From contig JAFIHQ010000080.1 of assembly GCA_017849315.1 (NCBI GenBank), positions 1 through 20,825 of the forward strand: a stretch of 20,825 nt of DNA, read 5' to 3'. Of the stretch, positions 6,129 to 13,083 are shown piece after piece. Source of the DNA: Treponema sp. (GTDB taxonomy: Bacteria > Spirochaetota > Spirochaetia > Treponematales > Rectinemataceae). The notes beneath the pieces are model-generated. The model did not search any database. It worked only from the letters and a program-made list of their open reading frames with translations, and was not told where the DNA came from. Positions within the stretch are counted from its first letter, which is position 1. Each line of letters begins with the position of its first letter. Made by a program: the position numbers and the translations under genes.

Positions 6129-7592
6129 ATGGGTATGAGCATTTTCCATTCGGTCTACCTCGACGCAAATCTCTGTGTGGGCTGTACCACGTGCGTAAGA
6201 CATTGCCCGACGAGGGCTATCCGCGTGCGGCAAGGTAAGGCCCACATTATGGAGGAGCGCTGCATCGATTGCGGCGAGTGCATCAGAATCTGTCCAAAAG
6301 GCGCAAAGAAATCCGCTACAGATCCGATTTCTCTTTTGTCAGACTACGAAATCCGCGTGGCTTTGCCCGCACCCTCTATCTACGGACAGTTCGGTTCGAA
6401 CTGCCGGCCTGCACAAGTTTTTGATGCACTTCACGACATAGGTTTTGACGAAGTGGTGGACGTAGCCTGGGGCGCTTCCGTCCTGACGCCAGCAATTCGG
6501 CGCTATGTTGAGCGAACCGAGATGCGTCCGCTTATTTCGTCGGCCTGCCCAGTCGTGGTGCGTCTTGTTCAGCTTAGATTCCCTTCCCTCTTGCCCAACC
6601 TGGTGCCATTCTTGCAGCCGATGGAGATTGCAGCACGGCAAGCCCGGGATCTTTTGGCCCAAGTCTATCAGGCAGATCTGCGCTATTCTGTTCCCGAGTC
6701 CTCTGGTCAGTTCGATCAGCGCAAGGTTGGTGTGTTTTTTATCACCCCATGTACGTCCAAAGTAACGGCCATTCGGCTTCCGCTTGGTTATAAAACCTCA
6801 ATGATCAGCGCCGTCTTTTCTTTTCAGGATATTTTCCCTTCGCTGGAGAAAGCCATTGCCTCACAGCGCAGACGTGCTGAAAGTGGCCTGGCACATCCCA
6901 AATGGAAATTCTCTCAGTATCCTGGTTTGGGAACAGGAATCGACTGGGCGCGCTCGGACGGCGAGCTCGAGTCGCTGCGTATCCCCGGCGCCGTCTCTGT
7001 AGATGGAATTGAGAATGTCATTGCGCTATTTGAAGATATCGACAATGGCAAGTTTACCGACCTCCCTTATATTGAGGCCCTGGCCTGCCCTGGGGGCTGC
7101 GTGGGAGGACCGATGGCTGTCGCCAATCCACACGTAGCCCGAAGCACAATAAAAGCAGTAGCGGCGCAGGCAAGAATATCTGTGTCCACCCCGGAACGTC
7201 AGAATGAGCCCGGATTCTTGGGCGACTCAGCCCCTACTGATGCGCTCAATGCTTCTGCATCTCCGGGTGCTACTCTGTCTAAAGGCTCTGCTGGCCCTTC
7301 CCTCGGCAGCGTGGCGCCAAGCGATCTGGAAATGCGCTGGGAAACCGAAATCCTGCCTACCCCTGTGATGATGCTGGATCAGGATTTTTCTAAGGCGCTG
7401 CGTATGGCAGAAGAAATGGAAAGAATCGTTGCGGTGTTGCCCGGACTGGACTGTGGGGCGTGCGGTGGACCGGATTGTCGGTCTCTTGCTGAAGATATCG
7501 TTAAGGGCAAGGCCAAACTTGACGATTGTATAGTGCGGATGCGCCGAAAGAATCTGAAAATTTCCAAAGATTCTGCCGGCAATGAAATTTGA
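6129..7592 (+). CDS. Putative sensory [FeFe]-hydrogenase (HydS-like), no PAS domain
   Basis: A 487-residue cytoplasmic iron-sulfur protein. Residues 16-26 and 45-55 are two [4Fe-4S] ferredoxin motifs (CxxCxxCxxxC). The hydrogenase domain keeps all four H-cluster cysteines: C140 in SSACPVV, C208 in TPCTSK, and C320 and C324 in ACPGGCVGG. K211 in the second motif, which contacts the diiron cyanide in known enzymes, is also present. However, the proton-relay cysteine of catalytic enzymes (TSCCP) is Ala139, and the Met before PCT is Thr206. These changes are typical of putative sensory groups rather than H2-producing enzymes. After a Ser/Ala/Pro-rich linker (about 352-400) comes a further four-cysteine iron-sulfur motif (C442, C445, C450, C467). 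The PAS domain that ends some HydS proteins is absent. An SD (AGG) lies eight bases before the ATG. Neighbouring DRTGG and anti-sigma-type genes support a role in redox or H2 sensing; this is inference. Confidence 0.85.
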   Translation: MGMSIFHSVYLDANLCVGCTTCVRHCPTRAIRVRQGKAHIMEERCIDCGECIRICPKGAKKSATDPISLLSDYEIRVALPAPSIYGQFGSNCRPAQVFDALHDIGFDEVVDVAWGASVLTPAIRRYVERTEMRPLISSACPVVVRLVQLRFPSLLPNLVPFLQPMEIAARQARDLLAQVYQADLRYSVPESSGQFDQRKVGVFFITPCTSKVTAIRLPLGYKTSMISAVFSFQDIFPSLEKAIASQRRRAESGLAHPKWKFSQYPGLGTGIDWARSDGELESLRIPGAVSVDGIENVIALFEDIDNGKFTDLPYIEALACPGGCVGGPMAVANPHVARSTIKAVAAQARISVSTPERQNEPGFLGDSAPTDALNASASPGATLSKGSAGPSLGSVAPSDLEMRWETEILPTPVMMLDQDFSKALRMAEEMERIVAVLPGLDCGACGGPDCRSLAEDIVKGKAKLDDCIVRMRRKNLKISKDSAGNEI

Positions 7593-7617
7593 CAAACAAA
7601 AAAAAGAGTATTATAGT
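7589..7617 (+). promoter_or_regulatory. Strong sigma-70-type promoter of the glycoside hydrolase gene
   Basis: A consensus TTGACA (7589-7594) is followed after exactly 17 bases by TATAGT (7612-7617). The -35 box overlaps the TGA stop of the HydS-like gene. A second TATAGT occurs at 7626-7631 in a short direct repeat, followed by TATAAA. The predicted start near 7624 leaves a leader of about 140 bases before the TTG start at 7767. Confidence 0.7.
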
Positions 7618-7643
7618 GAAAGAGTTATAGTGTATAAAAATAC

Positions 7644-7673
7644 GTTGCTTTTTGAAGCGACAGTGCGTTTTTT
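7644..7673 (+). promoter_or_regulatory. Leader stem-loop followed by a T-run (possible attenuator)
   Basis: GTTGCTT (7644-7650) pairs with AAGCGAC (7655-7661), a 7-bp stem with one G-T pair and a four-base loop. Six T residues follow at 7668-7673, after a six-base spacer. The gap before the T-run is longer than in an ordinary intrinsic terminator, so this is only a candidate for leader control of the downstream gene. Confidence 0.3.
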
Positions 7674-7766
7674 GCCAGTGATTAGTCGGGCGACATACCT
7701 TTGATGAGCAAGGGCGGCAAATTCAGCTCTGCCTGCCTGTGACGTGTAGCTAAGAGGGGTTCTCTT

Positions 7767-9227
7767 TTGAACAAAAAAGATTTTCCGCGTGTACATTTCT
7801 ATGATCAGGATTTTGTTGAAATCTATGATCGAACCTGGGCGTGGGTGGCTGACTGTTGGACAACCGGTGGGCCTGGTACCAGTTTCGAAAAGATAAAATT
7901 CTTCTACTATCCGCAAAAACCTGCGTTGGATGTTTTGGAACAGGTCTTTTCGTCTTTTTTTATGGTCTACAGTAACCGGATTTTCTCCGCATCCAATGGG
8001 CTCGATGCGCTCTATAGCCTCCAGGAGCCCAATGGCGCCATTCGTGCCGCATACGACATACAGACCGGCCAGCCGATCCTTCAACTCAACAATCCGGAGG
8101 GACTTATTTTGCCTCTCTTTGGTTGGGCGGAGTACAACCTGTATCACAAAACCGCAAACAAAAAGCGAATCAAAGACGTAATGCCAGTTCTTATAAAGCA
8201 TTACAAGTGGCTTGAGGCTAATTTTAAGCAAGCGAACGGTCTGTATGCCACGCCGGTTGCTGCAAGTGGTATGGAAAACTCACCAAGGGAGAACGCGCGC
8301 TACCTTGTAGACTTCAACGCTGTCATGGCTATGAATGCGCTGTACATTTCGGCCATGGGGGACATACTCAACGACAAAGAAATTTCGTTCCAATACAAGC
8401 GCGACTATTTTTCATTAAAGACGCGAATCAATGGCAAAATGTGGGATGCGGACAAAGGTTTTTATTTCGATTTGGACGAGAACGAGAATCAGGTCCGAGT
8501 AAAAACGATTGGTACGTATTGGCTTTTGCTTGCTGAAATCCCCAATGAAGAGCGAGCGGAGAAACTCGTTCAAAAACTAAGAGATCCGCAGTGTTTCGGG
8601 ACTGAGAACCCCTTCCCGACGCTCTCCGTGGACAGCCCTGAATACGACAAGACCGGCAACGGCTACCGTGGTTCGGTGGTTCCGGCCTTCACTTTTATGG
8701 TGATCAAGGGTTTGGAGAAGTACAATTTCTACGAGTTTGCGCGCGATTGTGCCATAAGGCACCTCTATTTTGTGCTGGATTCCATGCATGTCAACGAAGG
8801 CGCGCCAGAGGGCGAGGAAGCGCCTCACCCAAAAGATCATAAGCCTATTGTCTGGAGCGCATACCAGCCACAACAAGAAGGCAAAGCCCATTGGGAAGGG
8901 CATCCCGACTGGCCGCTACCGCATTATTTACCATACTGTGGGCTTACGAGCGTGGCACTCATGATTGAGAATATTATCGGGCTTTACATATCTCTGCCGA
9001 GAAAAACCGTCGATTGGATCATCCCCAACCTGGAGATCATGGGGATTGAGAACCTTTCGCTCAAACGCAACATGGTCACCATTCTCTCAAGCAAATCCGG
9101 CCGTGGTTGGGAGATCCACATGGAGAGCGAGAAGCTCTATTACTTTACAATCAATGTGCTCAACAAGAAAAAGAAAACGCTACCCATACCGTCGGGCAAG
9201 TGTTCAATGCTGATAGACAAGATATAG
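7767..9227 (+). CDS. Cytoplasmic (alpha/alpha)6-barrel glycoside hydrolase (GH63/trehalase-like)
   Basis: This 486-residue protein has no signal peptide. Its aromatic, helix-rich sequence (for example WTTGGPG at 32-38, GLDALYSLQEPNGAI at 78-92 and the C-terminal HWEGHPDWPLPHYLPYCG region) fits the (alpha/alpha)6-barrel glycosidases related to GH63, trehalases and mannosylglycerate or glucosylglycerate hydrolases. The segment SGMENSPR (167-174) corresponds to the G-x-D/E-x-S-P-R motif that carries the general acid in this clan. The substrate cannot be told; an intracellular alpha-glucoside or compatible solute is plausible. It starts with TTG at 7767, eight bases after the SD AGAGGGG; no ATG nearby fits better. 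It is transcribed alone from the promoter at 7589. About 54 bases separate its stop from the stop of the convergent DUF1707 gene. Confidence 0.7.
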   Translation: MNKKDFPRVHFYDQDFVEIYDRTWAWVADCWTTGGPGTSFEKIKFFYYPQKPALDVLEQVFSSFFMVYSNRIFSASNGLDALYSLQEPNGAIRAAYDIQTGQPILQLNNPEGLILPLFGWAEYNLYHKTANKKRIKDVMPVLIKHYKWLEANFKQANGLYATPVAASGMENSPRENARYLVDFNAVMAMNALYISAMGDILNDKEISFQYKRDYFSLKTRINGKMWDADKGFYFDLDENENQVRVKTIGTYWLLLAEIPNEERAEKLVQKLRDPQCFGTENPFPTLSVDSPEYDKTGNGYRGSVVPAFTFMVIKGLEKYNFYEFARDCAIRHLYFVLDSMHVNEGAPEGEEAPHPKDHKPIVWSAYQPQQEGKAHWEGHPDWPLPHYLPYCGLTSVALMIENIIGLYISLPRKTVDWIIPNLEIMGIENLSLKRNMVTILSSKSGRGWEIHMESEKLYYFTINVLNKKKKTLPIPSGKCSMLIDKI

Positions 9228-9281
9228 GGAAGCTGTAACAACTGGATCGCGAGATACCATCGCACGTTCGGTTTTTTGGCT

Positions 9282-9944
9282 TCACCCTGCTTTTACTATG
9301 ATCGAGCCCATAAGGGCTAGTCCAGAGATTTCTATGGCCACAGAGGCCTCGGTCCTTCCAGGCGCCAGGCCAGCGGGCACCGTGCCACTACGTTCCACTG
9401 CAGATCCCCTGCGTATGCGGGCTTCGCCCATCAAAGGGACCACATTCATGCTGACCGGTACGCCTTTTGGCACAAGAATGTCGATCTCGCCCATCACAGC
9501 AAAGGCCTGAATCTTGAGTGTGCCTGGCGGAAGCGCGGTATTGCGCAAATCGATTTTGGTTTCGCCCATCACGGTTATACTTGTTACGCTTCGCCCTTTA
9601 AGCCAATCGCCGGTCAACTTGCGTTCTCCCATAATACAAAGGGCAAACACAGGGTTTCCTGAGCCTGGAGTTTGGTCTACACCTGCAACAGGTCGCCCGG
9701 AGTCCAGCGGGGCAAAACTGAGTAGCAAGTCCGAAACTTGAGCGAGAATTGCGTCTTGCGTTGTTGCCTTCTGTATTGCATCGACGCGATTCTCATACTC
9801 CTGCAAGGTGAGTTTATCGTGCGCGTAGGCCGTAATAATCGTATCGAGCGCGGCGTGGCGGTATTCTTCTACCGTCCGTGGCAAAGGAAAGCCTCGATCG
9901 GAGCCGACCAGATGGTCTTTTGATTCTTCGTCGTGATTATCCAT
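9282..9944 (-). CDS. DUF1707 and LiaF-like beta-repeat protein
   Basis: A 220-residue soluble protein with no membrane segment. Residues 21-75 resemble a DUF1707/SHOCT-type helical domain (LPRTVEEYRHAALDTIITAY, LTLQEYENRVDAI). From about residue 98 a beta-rich region repeats around MGE (positions near 105, 126, 151 and 172) and ends in LMGSIIVKAG. This pattern matches the C-terminal domain of LiaF/YvqF proteins linked to cell-wall antibiotic response, where the MGx turns stack as a short beta solenoid. Its role here is unknown. The ATG at 9944 overlaps the end of the UMP kinase gene by 8 bases, so it is the last gene of the leftward operon. An upstream in-frame extension to 10091 runs through the kinase gene and is not used. 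Confidence 0.75.
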   Translation of the reverse strand: MDNHDEESKDHLVGSDRGFPLPRTVEEYRHAALDTIITAYAHDKLTLQEYENRVDAIQKATTQDAILAQVSDLLLSFAPLDSGRPVAGVDQTPGSGNPVFALCIMGERKLTGDWLKGRSVTSITVMGETKIDLRNTALPPGTLKIQAFAVMGEIDILVPKGVPVSMNVVPLMGEARIRRGSAVERSGTVPAGLAPGRTEASVAIEISGLALMGSIIVKAG

Positions 9945-10668
9945 TGGGATTTGCCTCGGGCCTTGCCCCAATAAGCGTGCCCAAGTATGGTTTTTCGTCC
10001 AGAATATTAAACACGTTGTCGAGGTTCCTGCCATTTGCACAGACCACGGCGACGTTGGCGGCCGCTGCTCTACTCGAGGCAATTGGGTCAAAGGGCAGAT
10101 TTGCCCCTGGGTTCCATGTGGTGCCGACGAGCTTTTGGAACTCTTCCCAGCTTATGGCATCGATAGGTTTGGCGTCCGGATACCGCTTGGGATCAGCAGT
10201 GTACACTTGCGAGATATTCGACAGGTTAAGCACGAGTCTTGCTCCAAAACGCTCGGCCAGGTACACGGCATCGTAATCGGTGGAGAATCCCGGTTTCCAA
10301 CCTGCCGCAACCAGGACTCGGCCTGTAAACTCAATCGGTCCCGAAGGGTCTGTCACGACATCGTCGGGGCAATAGTCACTAAGTACTTGCTTTACGAGTT
10401 GCGCATTGAGGCGCGTGGCCGCTATGCCGATCCAGTCGAGCGCATCGTTGGACATGATCTGTTTACCCAGCAGGGCAAAGGTCTGCCGGTATGCTTCCTG
10501 ATAGCTGCGGGCAGGCTCGCCGCCGCCGACAATGAGGATAATACGCCGGGCAGCGTCACTTTCTAACCATGCGGCCAAACGGGTTGTAAGATCGGCCAGG
10601 AATTTGGCGTCCGGGCCAGAGGGGGGCGAGACAATGGAACCGCCAAGCGAAACGACGTAAAGCATCAT
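9937..10668 (-). CDS. pyrH: UMP kinase, archaeal/spirochaete type
   Basis: This 243-residue amino acid kinase fold protein phosphorylates UMP to UDP in pyrimidine nucleotide synthesis. The N-terminal VVSLGGSIVSP and VGGGEPARSYQEA are the phosphate-binding glycine loops. GIAATRLNAQLV, the GFSTDYDAVYLAE segment and NLSNISQVYTADPKRYPDAKPI follow in the order expected for TIGR02076, the subfamily of archaea and spirochaetes, rather than the ordinary bacterial PyrH. Two ATG codons stand side by side (10668 and 10665); the SD GAGAGG is two bases from the first and five from the second, so 10665 may be the real start. It lies 17 bases after the HAD gene and overlaps the following gene by 8 bases. 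Confidence 0.9.
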   Translation of the reverse strand: MMLYVVSLGGSIVSPPSGPDAKFLADLTTRLAAWLESDAARRIILIVGGGEPARSYQEAYRQTFALLGKQIMSNDALDWIGIAATRLNAQLVKQVLSDYCPDDVVTDPSGPIEFTGRVLVAAGWKPGFSTDYDAVYLAERFGARLVLNLSNISQVYTADPKRYPDAKPIDAISWEEFQKLVGTTWNPGANLPFDPIASSRAAAANVAVVCANGRNLDNVFNILDEKPYLGTLIGARPEANPNG

Positions 10669-10685
10669 TACCTCTCAAGTATGGC

Positions 10686-11357
10686 TCAAAGTGTATCGGA
10701 TAGGTAAGCGTAGCTGCCTTTTTGCACCGCCTGTGCGGCGAGGCGGCGGCTCAGCTCTGGCCACAAGGCGTCGTAGCCCCTAAACACAATGCCATACATT
10801 CCAAATTCTCGCGCTGCCTCGACATTGGCAGGCAAGTCGTCTATGAAGATGCAGTTTTCGGGTTCTATCCCGACCTGTTCCACACAATACTGATAGATGG
10901 CGCGCTCTGGCTTAATGAGCCCCAGGTCGCAGGAAAAAAACATATGCTCAAAGTAGGGGCCCCATTCGTTGCGGTTAATAAGCCTGTCTCTTCCTGCAAA
11001 GTTCATGTTGGAAAGCAGAAAGAGTCTAAAACCGTCGGCATGCAGCCTCTTAACGAGGTTGTACATATCGTAATTGATTGAGAACCAGCTCTCGAGATCC
11101 ATTTTTATCAAACTGGGAACCATAGCTTCGGTAATTTGCCGGTCCAGGCTTGAGGCCACCGATTTCCAATAGTCAAAATCAGAGATGGTCCCGCGGTCGT
11201 ATTCGTTTCTGCACAAAGAATAAGCTCGACGATAAGACTCGATATCCGTCTCAAAAAATTTCGCCATGGATGCGACGACCTCTGCGTTTTGGTCCAGACC
11301 CAGAACGCGCCCAAAGTCAAAAATGATGGCTGGCTTTTCAGTGGATCTATCGTTCAT
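10686..11357 (-). CDS. HAD-superfamily hydrolase (YihX-like subfamily IA)
   Basis: This is a 223-residue cytoplasmic HAD protein. Motif I is IIFDFGRVLG (11-20) with nucleophile Asp14; the usual second Asp is Gly16, as in YihX-like members that read DxGxV. A helical cap follows, then motif II LLSNMNF, motif III lysine in LIKPERAIYQ, and motif IV FIDDLPANVEAAREFGM. These support phosphatase activity on a small sugar phosphate or nucleotide, but the substrate is not visible. I chose ATG 11357 because AAAGGA lies eight to ten bases upstream; it overlaps the end of the M20 peptidase gene by 11 bases, so the two are probably translationally coupled. An ATG at 11390 would overlap more and lacks a good SD. 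Confidence 0.85.
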   Translation of the reverse strand: MNDRSTEKPAIIFDFGRVLGLDQNAEVVASMAKFFETDIESYRRAYSLCRNEYDRGTISDFDYWKSVASSLDRQITEAMVPSLIKMDLESWFSINYDMYNLVKRLHADGFRLFLLSNMNFAGRDRLINRNEWGPYFEHMFFSCDLGLIKPERAIYQYCVEQVGIEPENCIFIDDLPANVEAAREFGMYGIVFRGYDALWPELSRRLAAQAVQKGSYAYLSDTL

Positions 11358-13044
11358 CGTGCTGTTCCTTTGCCACATCGAATGCCACATTCACGAGGCG
11401 CCACAACAATTCCGGCAACTCCTTAAATCCGTACTGTATATTGATACGTTCACCCATTTGATGATAGTCCCGGCCCCAGGGCCCAGCGTTGATCACTGGA
11501 CAATCGATTGTGATACGCGTTTCTTCCGAAGCGCTGGAATCGAGGATGGCCGACTGGCTGCGCACGTAGGCTCTTTGCTCGACAGTATCGGCAGGAGCCA
11601 GGAAGCTCATATCCGAAATGCCCGGGAAGAAGGGACGTACGCGCACGCTTTTGCCTGTCTGTTGAGAAAACGCAAGGAGTTCCGCACGCAGTCGAGTCAC
11701 AAAATCGAGGTATTTTGCCTTGTCCAACTCGGCGCGAGCATAATACGGTGGAGCGAAGCCAACAATTACTGCGGGGCCTTCTATGTTGGAGAAGGGAACA
11801 AGTTCCTTGAGCACAAGCAGAGTCTGTTGGACCTGATCCTCTGGGCATTTACTTATGGCGTATGCCCTTGTCTTTTCCAGAATGCCGGGGCTGGTGTGTT
11901 CTGCCAGGGCTGCCAATTCTTCAAAACTGAGCACACGCGGCGTACGCACCGGCAAAAAGAAGTGTCCTGAAACACGCCTTGCCATGGTAGAGGCCCGTTC
12001 GCGGAGCGTTGAAATAGACCTGTTCATGGCGTCAAAAGCAGCCTTGCTCACAAGTTCGAGCACTTCTTGGGGTGATTTGCTGTGTGTGAGAATGTTCATT
12101 GCAACGAAAACAGAGTCAGGCGTAGTGACGTCGTAGCGTTGACGCGACTCTCGAAAATAGAGGATGGTCGGCGGCGGCGGCTCTTCGCCGGGGCTGGACT
12201 GGCGCTCCTGCAGGAAGTCGGGATTGCATTCCACAGCCTGCGCAAATTCCGAAGCAGCCAGAACAGGGTTTATTCCGTCAAAAGGGGCGCCCGCATGGGA
12301 ACATTTCCCAATAAAGTAAACAAAGGGCAAGAGCTTACCGACAGAACCGGTAAAGACGGCTCGGCCCGATTCGCCGCCCTCCTGGTCCACGGCCGCATCC
12401 AAGTTGATTATGACGCTCGGCACAAGGCCACGTTCTTCCAGGTAGTGAGGCAGCATTGCAGAAGCAGCCTTCATGCCATGGCTGGAGCCTTCCTCGTCCG
12501 GCACGGTGAGGAAGAGGATATTGCCCTCTCGCTCAAGGGGGGCGGCGAATCGGGCCAGAACTGCAAGGCCAGCAGCAAGCCCGCTTTTCATATCCAGTAT
12601 ACCGCGGCCCGGTAAAAACTCCCCAGACTCGAGGTCGTGTAAGAGTTTGGCCATGGGGCTGTCCTGGTTCGACGGGCGATCGTCGGTTTTCTCTTTATCT
12701 GAAAGGGCCAAGAATTTCTTCAAAAGGGTTTCTGGATCGAAAGCCCAGGGTTCCAGCGAGCCATACATGGAAGTTTGCACTACATCGTAGTGTCCAGTTA
12801 GGATAACACAGGAAGGCCCTGTTCCCTTAACGAGTGCAAACAAATTGCTTCTTTCCTTTTCGTCATTGGGTATAGCAAAGGTTTGGATATTCTCCGGGTA
12901 TTCCCTAAAGTAGGGGAGTTGTTGCAAGAGCGAGGCAAGGAAAGTGGGGAAAGCCTTTTCTCCAGGCGAGTCGGTGACGCTGGCCATTTTGGTGAGCGCG
13001 ATAGAGAGCGCCTGGACGTCGTTAAAATTGACCGCTTTTTCCAT
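11347..13044 (-). CDS. M20 family metallopeptidase, RocB-like
   Basis: This 565-residue protein belongs to the M20 zinc aminoacylase/peptidase family and its length and order of motifs fit RocB-like members. Metal and catalytic positions are visible: GHYDVV (84-89) with His85 and Asp87, ILDMKSG (149-155) with the bridging Asp151, DEEGSSHG (183-190) with the Glu pair 184-185, and CSHAGAPFDGINP in the dimerisation domain. An FPGISDMSFL stretch and a histidine near the end (DYHQMGE) complete the site. It probably cleaves a small peptide or acylated amino acid in the cytoplasm; a link to arginine metabolism is only by analogy with RocB. ATG 13044 has GGAG twelve bases upstream; a TTG at 13062 is less likely. 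It follows the acyl-CoA synthetase by about 40 bases and overlaps the HAD gene. Confidence 0.85.
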   Translation of the reverse strand: MEKAVNFNDVQALSIALTKMASVTDSPGEKAFPTFLASLLQQLPYFREYPENIQTFAIPNDEKERSNLFALVKGTGPSCVILTGHYDVVQTSMYGSLEPWAFDPETLLKKFLALSDKEKTDDRPSNQDSPMAKLLHDLESGEFLPGRGILDMKSGLAAGLAVLARFAAPLEREGNILFLTVPDEEGSSHGMKAASAMLPHYLEERGLVPSVIINLDAAVDQEGGESGRAVFTGSVGKLLPFVYFIGKCSHAGAPFDGINPVLAASEFAQAVECNPDFLQERQSSPGEEPPPPTILYFRESRQRYDVTTPDSVFVAMNILTHSKSPQEVLELVSKAAFDAMNRSISTLRERASTMARRVSGHFFLPVRTPRVLSFEELAALAEHTSPGILEKTRAYAISKCPEDQVQQTLLVLKELVPFSNIEGPAVIVGFAPPYYARAELDKAKYLDFVTRLRAELLAFSQQTGKSVRVRPFFPGISDMSFLAPADTVEQRAYVRSQSAILDSSASEETRITIDCPVINAGPWGRDYHQMGERINIQYGFKELPELLWRLVNVAFDVAKEQHDER

Positions 13045-13083
13045 GACACGACTATACTCCAATGAACACTACTCAATCCAGTA

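Noticed and set aside
9249..9276. Possible terminator after the glycosidase gene
   Set aside because: Only a 4-bp GCGA/TCGC stem precedes the T-run, with a spacer between, too weak to call.
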